From Haemonchus contortus (lineage: Eukaryota > Nematoda > Chromadorea > Rhabditida > Trichostrongylidae): 64,000 bases of DNA. Below are positions 1 through 12,500 of this stretch, in pieces. The notes beneath the pieces were generated by a model. The model was given only the letters and a program-made list of their open reading frames with translations. It was not told the origin of the DNA and searched no databases. The stretch spans positions 18,513,813-18,577,812 of the forward strand of contig LS997562.1 of assembly GCA_000469685.2 (NCBI GenBank), written 5' to 3'. Numbering within the stretch: position 1 is the first letter of the stretch; each line of letters opens with the position of its first letter. Both the position numbers and the translations under genes were made by a program.

Positions 1-361
1 ATAGACGGACGGGTCGTTGACTGGAAAGAGAATTTATGACCATTTTTTGGAAAGCACTTTCACTGGAAACGTCCCATATGAAGATGATTGGATTCCATCA
101 TAACTCGCTTGAATTACCCCCAAGTTGATCGATTCAATAAGAAACGTTCCCAGTTGGACTAGATGGTGAGGTCTCGAGAGGCAGCCAGTCAGAAAAGCTC
201 CACACTTCTCCGACTTTCTCCGTATACACCCCTGTTTGGAGATCCGCCGATGCACAAGCATAGGTCGAGAAGAGCTCGATCGGTATTGTTTTTATTTTTA
301 TTTGTGTTTGTTTTACCTCTAAAACTGTTTTTCAACTTCTAAGATCATCTGTTGTTTACAG

Positions 362-511
362 GAGCTGTCGATGGTTCCAAATCGACCGGCGGTTTCGCCA
401 CCGCCACAGATGGGTCCTACACCGCTTGAGAAACACTACCATCAACTTCAGTTCAAGGTGCAGGCCGGCTACTGGCGGGTACATTCGGCTCGAACGTTAT
501 GCGGTGACAAG
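362..511 (+). CDS. SCYL2-like exon: Pro-rich linker and start of kinase-like fold
   Basis: The exon follows a tttacag acceptor and ends at CAAG/gttggt, phase 0. It reads ELSMVPNRPAVSPPPQMG, then TPLEKHYHQLQFKVQAGYW. The NPxEKHY-type block matches the start of the SCYL2 kinase-like domain (glycine-loop region). The in-frame ATG at 371 is probably internal, because SCYL2 proteins have about 30 more N-terminal residues. Upstream exons should lie left of the window or within 1-350, where none is convincing. Confidence 0.7.
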
Positions 512-3500
512 GTTGGTTCAGCCCGGCCCGTTAATTCTAGGTATCCAGTATAGTCTTGACTTTTCCCAATCGCTGGGCTTCCTTTAACGATCGTGGGGCT
601 GCTATCCCAAATGCTATTCCTTTTCCTTCCAACGAACTAGAACAAAGGGTTGTCATCGTAGAGTGGTGTTACAGACGACGTGCCCAGGGACTGTCACATC
701 ATTGTAAGCCACGCCATCCCTCCTGGTCACCCACTGCTTTACTACTGCACCTTACTCAGTGGCGAAGCCTGCGCACTTAAGCTGGAGAAGGGTCACTTAC
801 CACAGCTTCGTGAAGTCCTGAAAACCACCCATCGACCGACAGCTCTTCGCCTCACATTGATTTCTATCAAATTTGATTCAGGAAGCTTCCGTAATGGTGT
901 TCGATCGAAAAAACAACGTGAAGGCACCACCAAGGATAGGGCGTATGAATAAATTCGCACTGGTCGACCTTATCAAGTTGGTTTTCCGTTTAATACTAAT
1001 TCCTTACGTGGCTGAGTTTTTACTGTTCGACTGATCATTGTCCTTCCAGGTATGAAGTCGGCCAATTGTCTTCTTTAGCACATCCACGAATTCTGCACGT
1101 TCAGCATTCTCTGGAGGACACCAAGTAAGTTTCCCATTGGAGTCCTACCCACCGTACTTTTCATATGTGTGTGATGACGATTTGGAACCTTCTGAAGAAC
1201 AAGTCTCTGTGATTGTAATACAAAAGTCGCATCGGTCGAAGATTATTATATATAAAGTAGGTATGGGATAGATTGGAGTTCCCTAGGGGGCACACGGTGA
1301 TACAGTTTGGTCAACTTGCACATTTTCCACGTTGAGTTGTAGGATAGGTGAATCCATATTCTATCGAAGACCTGCTGGTGGCACCAATCGTTTCTGTCGT
1401 GAGCCTGTGTTCTGCTGGCCACTCTCCTCGTTTGAGTGGCAAAGTGACTAGGAGCGCTACTAAAAATGTCTGGACATCGCGTAGTTTTAGAAATAAGATT
1501 CCCCCAAATGCTTTTCCAATGTCTCAGTTCCTATGTGAAGCAATGGCAAGTCAGTAACTACGAAGCACCTACATTTTGAACAAATTTACCGGAAACTGGC
1601 CGCGGAAATTCAAGAGTGATTGGAATGGGCGATCCTTGGGTCAGACCTGAGTGGCTACGGCGACTTCTCCAATGGGCGATTGCAGTCATTGAAGTTTATC
1701 ATGAGCTTCGGGCATAACATACACCACCCATTGCAAATATAATGAACTCATACAGTTCTGGGTTTTCCCAATACAAACCCACACTCATAGAGGTCCTTAG
1801 TAGACAGGGTGAAACAGGATTATATTGAATCTATTTCTTGGGAGTAGGAGGTGGTGTAGTGGCAACAGGCTCACTATCAAACATGGTCACGGATTCAAAT
1901 TCCGAAATGATATCCGCCTAGGTCAACCAAGTCTTCCACCCTTCTGGGATCGGTTAATTGGTACCAGTCTCGACTGGGAGGATAAAGCAGGGACTTATGC
2001 ATCGGCTGGCCTACGCAAGTAATTGTATAACGCATTCAAAGCGCCAATACGGTTCTGAATGGAAGTCTAATGCGAGGCGCATTCCTTAGACATGATTGAT
2101 CAACGTTTTAGAAATTTATTCTTTTTCCTAATTTTTTTAAAATGGAAGTAAAAAAGCTTTTACAACGTAAATAAGAGGGATCAGACATCGCTAAACTACG
2201 CCATGAATGTGATTTCTCTTCCTTATTTTAGAATCTGTCTGAAGGTCAATTTACTTTGAAAATTGAGAGATTTAACCCTTCTTGGAATGTTGGTTGCATC
2301 TGTTGCTTCCTACAAAAAAAACGGCATGAAAGACTGTTTCAGCACCATCAATTTCAAATTCCATGAAATATCTGAACCCCCTTAAGGAAGGCAGTTATTT
2401 GCAGCACTTGCAGAAACACCCTAGGGGGTTTTTGGGCGGCTCGCAGCAAATTAATTATCGAAGCGGGTTGGAAGTCAAACTTGTTTGTATGCAACACTTG
2501 CAAAAGGGCCCCATCTGACTTTTGCAAGTTGATTTTACTGATGACCATCAAACTCAAACAATTAGAGGTCGCCATGTTGTCTGAAGGCCCCACAGCCTTT
2601 CATGTGTTCTTGATGGGGGTATCACCAAACAGTAAAGCCTTTGTTCAAACTCGAAGGGGAGTTTACGAAGGGAACCCAAGGTCGAAAAAAGTCGGTAAGA
2701 AGTGGTTAGAAAGAAACCGCAACAGTGAATCTCATTCGAACGCCCAGGGTTAGCCATTTTTCTTACTAGTATTGGGTCCACTGGGCAATTACAGTTAAAT
2801 TGATTAGAAGCGATACTTGTCAAAAATTGCAACATGAGTGTTTAATTGATCGCCTATACATTTCCTTGTTTGTTTGTTTGTTTATTTAACTAGCTATTAA
2901 TACAATCATATACAAAATGCTACATTCTGTAAAATAGGGTTAGGGGCTTGCTGTTCTGACAAATGCAATGTAATGCGAGGGGAAAAGGACCAGAGTCAAT
3001 GGCTCAATGGGTTGCGTGAGTGATCGAAGAGGAGTACCTGTCGAGTGTGTTAAGGTTTCCATAGAAATATCATGAAGGAGGCTTCTCACTTTTATGCGAC
3101 CAACACATTTGGTAGTTTCATAATATCGCTATCGGTTTATAAGGTCGACTTTCATGGTCAACCCATTGGTTTCAGGCTTTGAAGCGCTGCAAAAGTTGGC
3201 ACAGATTCGCTTAAAAGGGGCTCCAGAGACAACACTTGACCCCGGTTCCAATGGATTTCAGTAGCGGAGTGAGCGGGATTCGAACTCGCAAAGGAATACA
3301 CGTCGAATATGTGCACGCGATTGGTCCATTATAGGGTTAACCAAGCAAGTAAAAGGGAGTCGAAAAAGTAATAAGTTCAGCATTCAATTGGGTAGTGTCC
3401 TTAGATAGTGAATCCATGGAAAGTTCCAGAATAGAAGGATAAAAAGGATAAAGTTTCTGGGGTAATCAATCCCTTCTGAGGGATGCTCCAGCACTCGACT

Positions 3501-6500
3501 TCCATTCAGAATCGTAGTGGCGTAACGAGTGCGTATGTGGCCTACAATGACTTGCATTGGCTAAACAGTGTACAAGTCAGTGCTTTTGTCCTCCCAGACG
3601 AGTCTGGCACCAACTCACCGACCCCGGAGGGATGGAAGGCTTCTTTGGCATAGGCGGGTATCGATTCTGAATTCGAACCCATGACCGCGCGTGTGATATG
3701 GTGCGCCACTTGCCACTACACCACCTCCGCCCTAATTTCCAGAATATTCCAGAAAAAATCTTAGTCAAAAAAAACTTAGTTAAATTTTCGACAAATAATA
3801 CTTTTCAAACTTCCTAATGTGTAGTGCAGACCGCAAGGGAAGTTTGTGGGCTCGGAGATAGACCTACTGTAGCCTTCAACTTCTTAGGACCACATGTGTA
3901 ATGAAGTATGAATTCAATAGCAGCCAATGGATAACTAGGAACTGGAAGTAGCTTCGAAATGTGTAATCAAAAATACAAAATGCTATAAAGCGTGTTCGTT
4001 TGTTATCACCTTCAAGTCACCGTTCACGATAATTTTGAGGTACCCCATTTTATTCGAAAGCGGAAGTATAGGTTGGGATTAATTCATTGATAGCGAAGAA
4101 AGCGAGAAAATTCGTCAATTTTCAGAAAAATAAGGCTCCTCAAAAGTAGAGAAAATGAAGGTTGGACGAGATAACATGAGGAAATAACATGGAAGAGGTA
4201 CTCGGACGAGATTTCAGTTATTGCAGTTGCACAAAGAGCCGACTGTATCAAGCCAAAAATGTACAGTACTGACTTTCACTGCCGCTGTGGGTCATGAAAA
4301 GTTGTTTGAACTTCCTACATGGGTTCCCTTGTGAACGGTGCAGCCTCTACAATGCCGGTGAAACTCGTCCACGCATACACACGAGCCAATCTTCGAGCCT
4401 TTATAATTTCCCAACTAGGCCGTTTTCCGACATGATAGCGCCAGATATGGTATACGAGGGAGCCTCAAATTCATCTTACGGGGAAATCTCAGAAACCATT
4501 TTTATCGTGAACTGTGCCTTTAATATTCATTGGGACGGAGTATGACAGAAAGAAGAATACATAGAAAAGAAGGTGGGCGAGTAAACAAGGTTCCACATAG
4601 GAAATGGATAGGGATGCTTGAAGACAAGGCGAACGAATCTTTACTTGCCCTTGTTCTGTGCCAGCTGCTTCCGTAAACTTCTACCAATAACTGGGGAGGG
4701 GATCCCGGATACCGTCCGAATAGGAGCTTCAGGTTAAGAACGTAGTGACTGAAAAAATTAGACAACGAAGTAATGAAGAATTACATGAACTCAGGGGTGC
4801 ATTGATGCTCCTCCACACTTCTTTCTTGTTCTGAAATGGTATGTTTCAGGGAATTCCTTGCGTTCGGCACTGAAGCTGTTTATGCTTCACTGGACAATGT
4901 GGTCATCGAAGAGGGAATTGAACGTCTCGAAATGAAATTAGGCGTGCTTCAGGTGATTCCTGAGAAAGAGAACTACGGAAAATATAATATAAATTTCATT
5001 TTCAGATAATCGACGGTCTGTCATATTTGCATAACTCAGCGAAGATTCTTCACGGGAACCTCACACCAGCTTCGATTTATGTGACTAACAGCCGACTTTG
5101 GAAAATTGCAGGATTTTCATTTGCAGTAGCTGCAAAAGAGCCGGTGAGTCGAGCTTAATAATCCATCACGTGGAAGATGAAGATGGTATGAAGAAGGGTG
5201 TCTGGGGGAGGGGGAGGGATGTCCTCACCCCCGTCAAAGGGATGCGCCCACGCTTTATCCTCCCAGACGAGTCTGTACCGATTAATTGATTCTGGAGGGA
5301 TGGAAGGTTCGGTTGGCCTTGGAGGATTCAGGATGATATCGATCTTGGATCCGAACCTGTAACCATGCGTGTGTGAAGAGCGCCACCTGCCACTTCACCA
5401 CCTCCGCCCAGATGATTCAATACCAAAAAGGTAAAAGGTATTGGCCAAGCTCTCTTCTTTAGGATCTAGAGCATTCCCTTCACCTTATGTCAACTGCAAA
5501 CTACCTCTAAACAACAAAATCGTTCCCCGTTCCTCTAGGCGTCCTATAAAGCGCATAGTCACCCTATGGAGAGCTTGACACGGAGCGCATGAATCCTGAT
5601 CCAATGAAAAGGATACCCCGTGGAGGATAGGAGGACCAAGGTCTAGCTCAAGATACGTAAAATCATCGATCTACCTCAAAATCAACCTCTGTTCAACTTA
5701 TCCTTCAAACAGCAATGCACTCAAAAATACTGTCGGAACAAATGGAAAATGGTTGATTGGGGATCCCCCTAGTACTGAAAGCCCGACACTACCATTACTG
5801 TTTCCCTTATATGACAATCATTCAGGACTGCTATCCATGCTATCCATGGACCAAAAAGTTACCGCCGATTCTACAACCGGATCTCGACTTTCTCGCTCCA
5901 GAATATCTTGCCCCGAATCAGCAAACAGTCACATCGGCTGCTGACGTCTTCTCGCTTGGTGTCCTCATCTGTTGGATATATGCTGGTCAGATTTTGCTTA
6001 CATTTTTGAAAATTTTAATTTCGAGTCGAGTGCTTCTTTTGTTCATTTGGGGATGATCTCCCTCAATTACGTGCAGCTTCTCGCTTCTTACTTTTTCCTC
6101 AACCTACTTCTTATTTTGGATTTTCCGAATTTCGCTAGGGCTCTCTTTTTTAAGTCTCAATGCTGGATTTCATGTTATTTCGGTAGAGCTAAATTATATA
6201 AATATAAATTGTTGTCAGTTTCAGGTGGGAAAAGATTGATTGATGCCAAGAACAACTTGGAGACCCATGCCATCATATGCGGTCAGGTGGGAGCTAAGGT
6301 TTATTTGTTTGTTTGTTTACTTGCTCGTGATCCACATATTCATTTCTTTCCTTGGGCACAAGGTGTGCTACAGCAGAAAAAGCCAAAAAACCAGGCACTG
6401 TGGAACCTTTCTGTAAGGATGGGCAAAAAATGTGGGAAACATTGGTTTAACCCTAACCTTGCATACGGATTTTCAAAAAAGAAGACGTACGAGTTCCACT

Positions 6501-9500
6501 AACTAAGTAGTAAAGGAACTAGTCAGAGTCACGGTGAAATACGATCTGGAACTGTTGAGAAAGCACAAAAAAGGCTTAAACTCTCTTCAATACGAACATT
6601 ACTTTTACAGTAGGCCTAGCGGGGGTAACGGAACTTCTCCCCTATCGCGGCATTCTCCCTTGCGGCATGCGGCAAATGTCACTGCAATTACCGTACTCAC
6701 CCCGCCTCCCGCCAATCGATAGGACGCGATATTTTTCCTTGACTGGCTTGCTTTTTCATTAGATTTTATCGTTTTTTCTTCTGTTTCTTTTTAGTTTTCA
6801 TGTTTATTAGACTTGATTAATTAAAATGACTCCTCCTATATAAACGCATTGGAACTGAAGAGAGCGGTCGGCCAATTCGAATAATTGAAGGACTCCCTAC
6901 CTCACAAATTGCGCGCTCCAATCTTCCATCGCAATCCTGCGGTAGGCGGCGGGTGCGGCGTGTGCGACGCCGTGTTAGGGGAGAAGTTCTCAGACCCGGC
7001 CTAGCGGTGGTCACTCTACGCTGCCATCCTCTAGCTTCTCCATCTGAGCGAGAATTTGATTTCGAGAAAGCTGAATAATTCCTAAATCCCAACATTCAAC
7101 TTAGTTTCCACCCTACATTAGTAAATGTACACTTATAGGTACATTAATGCTCTTACTCATCGGTAATTAAGTGTTCTTGCCTAAGGGCAAGTTTCTGTAT
7201 GTCGCCTTTCCGTTTTTCTTTCAAATGAGCAGCATAATTACTTTCAACTCGCTTACACTGTTGAAATTATAATGTTTAAAAGGAAATTGAGCTCATTCAG
7301 TTGAACGAGGCACTGAACTGCATCTCCGAGGAATTGGGATCAAATCTGAGAGAATCGATGGGAAAAGTGCTCAGTTTGGACGTGGAAGTACGGCCCACAG
7401 TGCAGTTACTAGCTTTGGTGAGTTCATAGTTACATAGGCTTTTGAACGTACATCATCAGAAGCACAACTCTAGTTAGGAAACGATTCCATCAGCATTCAT
7501 GAAAAGAGACATTTCGTTGGATCGAAATCAAATTTGAATTTTGAATGGAAAGGTCGGCTACTAGATACAACTAAATTTTTTATTTTCTATAAACATACTG
7601 AGGGCGGAGGCGGTGTAATGGCAAGCGGCGCACTACATCACACGCACGGTGAGGGGTTCAAATCCCGGATCGATGCCCGCCTAGGCCAACCAAGCCTTCC
7701 ATCCCTCCGGGGTCGGTGAATTGGTACCAGACTCGTCTGGAAGGATAAAAGCACTGACGTGTACATCGGCTGGCCACCTCAAGTCATTGTAAAGGCCACA
7801 TACGCACTCATTACGCCACTGCGGCTCTGAATGGAAGTCGGGTGCGGGGGCGCGTCCCTCAGACGGGATTGATCAACACCAAAAACTTTATCCTTTATTC
7901 TTTACATACATACTGATTGAGCTGCCCTGCGATCTTAATGGCAAAAAAAATCTCTCCTAAATGCTGGGAATTCTTGAAGTCGTGATGCTCTCCGAATATG
8001 TCATCAGGATCTTAGTAATCAGAAAGTATACATGAACATGACGAAAAAGTTCCCCAGAAAAAAACTGTCTGGAAGAAACGCAGCCATTTTGAAGCCACTC
8101 GATTTGAACATGAGCCTGAAGGGAGTTATGGCAAAATCCTATTCCTCCATGAGAAGCGAACTTTTATGGTGGGGTTTGTCAAGTGTGCTACCATCCACTG
8201 ATCATCGAATCACTTTCTGAAATAATTTCCGCTTGAACTCACCAGGTTCGAATAACTTAGAGGATACGGTAATTTTCTCAGAGCAATTCCAAAAAGCTTC
8301 GAACTCCATCTGATTTTTAAATGAGTGGATGATTAGCTCCATGGATTTGCTGGAAATTATTTTGATAAATTGTGGCATTCGCCGGGAACGGAATCACTCT
8401 CTGAATACAAACACTGAGCTCATACTTCGTTCCAGATAAAGCATTTCGACGACCCAGCTCTATCGGCACTTCGACAACTCGACGACATCTCACAAATGTT
8501 TGATCCATCACAAAAAGCTCATTTTCTTGGCCAAACACTCGTATCCGCTTTGCCAGTGATTCCTGAAGTGAGTTATTCCCTTACAACAGTCTTTCTGGAA
8601 GCGATTCTTGCTTTTTATGCTGTAGCCTCTCTGTGAACTGTATTTATCATTCTCATCATTCACAATTGCTTTTTATAACCGTTACAAAGTAGTTTTAGGG
8701 ATTGCATTATACGCCACGATGCAACAGATACCCACTGCAGCTGTACACCTTTTGGGGAAAACTGTTACCCTCGAAAGATAGGACGTGGACCATTGTCGGG
8801 TTGAAAGACGGGCTAAGTAGGACATATTGAAGGATTGTTTCCATTGTAGGTACACGGAGAACGTCCGTTGCGCGCGTCCGTCGAAAGTAGGTCACCCCGC
8901 CCACTTCGCGCGCGATGCAGCCCACTAAGGGTATCGAGAGGCGATTACAGTACCACCAAGTGTCAATGGAGCGAATGATTTGCATTTGTCTATGCTATCT
9001 TCTCTTTGAATTGACTGCCATGGACCAAGCGCAAAGAGTATGCCCCACTGACAACTGTGACGTCTGTCAAGTACCGCGAGAATCGACTCGCCGCGTGCGA
9101 CGGCTGCGGCGTGACCTAGTTTCAACGGACGCGCGCAACGAAGCGCACCCGTAGGTACACATCACTCATAAGTGGACGAGTTTCAACGGCCTTGTAGAGG
9201 TTGTACCATTCACAATCCAGCAGATATATTGAAAATGAAGACAACATTACAATAACATTACAAACGAATAACAAAAACAACAAAGCAATAACAAAATGGA
9301 CGCAATACTAGCAGAGATTTGCAACGTGATGGTCCCCATAAAGAAAAATGCAAACACATGCAATTCCGCTCTGTTTTAGCAGTGGAAGGCAATTTTCACC
9401 ATTTGCTCGTGACAATAGCCTGCTCTTTACGCAATCGCACACGACCGAATCTCGTCCGAACGCTCCTACCACGCCCCCTCCTTCTCATAGCCTCGTATGT

Positions 9501-12500
9501 AGAATCCCCTACTTCATCTACAATTGGGATGCTTTATATTTCTCGGATTTTGTGCTTTCTTCACCCGATGCACTCTTCTCTACCAGAATTTATGCTTTCC
9601 AACTTAAAAAAGGTATCTTCAAGTAATCGCGAGCTGGGCCTTTGATCCTTTCTCCCACTCATCATGACCATTGTGCATCTCCATCAAAGATTTCCTCGAG
9701 AATAGTTCCGCTCACACTTGGGCAGTAAACTAGGAAAAACAAATACCTTTCAAGATGATTTAGTAATTTTTTTTTGTATTTTCAGAATATTTGGTTCTCA
9801 CGAGTGCTGCCGCGTTTCAACGAGCAGCTGTTCGATTCGCATGAGCTGTTTTCAGCCCTCAGCAAACCACTATTTTTCATGCTCGACCATTGTGAGAGTC
9901 ATAATATCCACAAGTTGAGGACGTGGATGAGGAAAATTCTCGATCATACCTCACAAAAACCGGTTAGTTAAGCTTCCTTCCCTTTTTTTTACAGAACTTC
10001 TTCGATTTCTGATCTCGTTTGTGCAAATTTGTACAACAAATGAGTGACTCACTTGCCGTATGCTCTTTGATTGTTTAATTGAACGCTTGTTAATTAGGAA
10101 ATTCGTCGTTGGGACGAAAATGTTTCTGCAAGTCATGGAATTGTCTCAGTGATCAGTTCTAATTTGTAGTCCATTAAGGCTTTTCTTGGACCTCCTCCTT
10201 AATTGAGTTCTATTGGCAGCTCTTATGAGCTGCCTATCCCATCCGAGCGAAATAGTGGATTGGATCATCTCTTAACCGGTGTCACATTTGATTATTGCCA
10301 CTTCTCTCGAAGGCTTATAATGAAATCCAGAAGGTCAGGGATTTAGAGTGAGGGCATATTCACGGCGCAATCTAACCGTTCTGATCGATTCAAGCCTACT
10401 TCTAGATATCGTGGATGTACTTATAGGTGAATCGTGTCCCCGAACTTTCGGTAACCAATCTGTGGTGCAACTTTCACAAGCTTCCTCGAGGAAATGAACG
10501 GTAGCGGGTGTGGTGTACCGCCACCCAGAAGAGGATTAAGGTAGACGCTTTTCTGAAGTGTCATGAGTTTGCCAAGCGGCTACCTCTACCTTGGCTACAA
10601 AGTGAAGCTTAGAAAATTGTTGTTGAATGGAAGGTTGAAATGCTGAACAGCTGGACATCAATCAGATAAGGGAAAGTATCTACGGAAAGTAAGTAGGAAA
10701 GTATCTGTCTAGTATCCATACCCTTCAACATAATACCTTTTTTCTTCCGCTTCCTGAGAATCCATGCCGAGAACAGTCCTAAGATCGCCAAAAAATTTTT
10801 CAAGACCCTCGGCTGATTTGCAAGAGTACATGCATTCATGTGGTGTGAACTCAATTCGTTCAAATGTTTTCGCCTTCCTTCGACAATTAATGAGCCAAAA
10901 CAATTGTATTAACAAAAAAAAGCAAAAATAACGAGGCTCATAGAAAGCTGTAGGTAGAGAAAAAGGCGTTTGAGTACTAATTATGTGAAAGGGCGGATTT
11001 TGTAGTAACTCCCAATTATATGGTACATTTCATAATGGGAAATTATCTGAAACTCGTTTCAAACATTTAGTCCTCTCTGTGCTATGCGCATTGCTTATGT
11101 ACAGTACCGCGCTAAATTTTGCGGATTCCTGCTTTCATAAAAAATGTTTTTAAAACTTTCTAAATCGGTCTCAGATTTTTATCGCATGTTCTTTACAACA
11201 AAACAAATTATTAATAAAGAAAAAAGATGTACTTCGTAAAAATGTCAACCGTTCCAAAATTCTCGAAAACTCTCCGAAATAAAAACTTTTACAAGAGCTT
11301 GGGCAGGTTCATAAAAACACCCTTGCCTTGGATATAATCCATGAAAGTGAACACAGGTGTAATTATTTGGACTTACAAACTTATTTGGATTTGGACTTAC
11401 ATTCATAGATCAAGGACAAATTTGTACCAGGATGTATAACAAGACAGATAGCTTTAGATTCCCAGTTAAACGTTTCCCACACTACACTACCAACGTTTCT
11501 AAGGGTATTGAAAGTAGCACAATGTACTCCGAAATATTAAGAACCGCTATGACATGTACATATAAAGAAGATTTTTTGGACAGGCCTAGGTATATGGGAT
11601 TTCAAGCATGCCAAATGGGTTATACTAAGGGCGTTTCTATTACGGGCCCTATAAAATGTTTAGCTAGGAATAAGTTTATAACCCATAAGTACCAATTAAG
11701 CTATAAACTGTTCATTAGAATTCTAAACACATGATACTATAAGTAATAGAACATACTAATACTCTACATTATAAGATCCATAATCAGTTGTTTATTATAT
11801 TGCTCTTAATAGCCTAGTCCCTTGGATTATTCCGTTTCAGTGTTTCTTAGCTTGATGCTTTCAATTTAGTAACTCCATTGCATTTTATACCTCTTAACTT
11901 ATTGCTTAATTATTTATTTGTTATAATATATATATAATATATATAATATATATATTATATATATAACATCCATAAGTTCTTGTTCTCCCTTACCCTACTG
12001 AAGAGCACGGATGGAGAATATTTCTTAAGTTTGACTTCCGTCTAGGGCACGTGCGAAACGGAAGTTGATCTACTTCTTTGGTTTGTCCCCCCTTATAATC
12101 TTAATACATTGTCTTAATATTATCGGTTGTATTTACTCATTTATAACGAGGCTCATAAAAAACTGTAGGTGGGGAAAAAGACATTTGAGTACTAATTATT
12201 TGAAAGGGCGAATTTTGTAGTAACTCTCAATTATATGGTACATTTTATAATGGGAAATTATCTGAAAATTCGTTTCAAACATTCAGTCCTCTCTGTGCTA
12301 TGCGCATTGCTCTTGTACAGTGTGGCGCCAAATTTTGCGGATTTTTGCTTCCATAAAAATAGTTTTTTAGAACTTTCTAAATCGGACTTAAATTTTTTAG
12401 TAAAAAAAGGTGTACTTCGTAAAAAGGTCAATCGTTCTAGAATTCTTTTAAACTCTCCAAAATGAAAACTTTATAAATAAACAAAACAACGAGAGCTGTT

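Noticed and set aside
1..261. Minus-strand 75-codon frame and a possible upstream SCYL2 exon ending at a gtattg donor near 281
   Set aside because: No SCYL2-like N-terminal sequence can be read in it, so it was not annotated.
11990..12120. Hammerhead ribozyme (CTGAAGA...CGAAAC with GCACG/CGTGC stem)
   Set aside because: Stem II is possible, but neither stem I nor stem III with a proper cleavage site can be formed from the adjacent bases.
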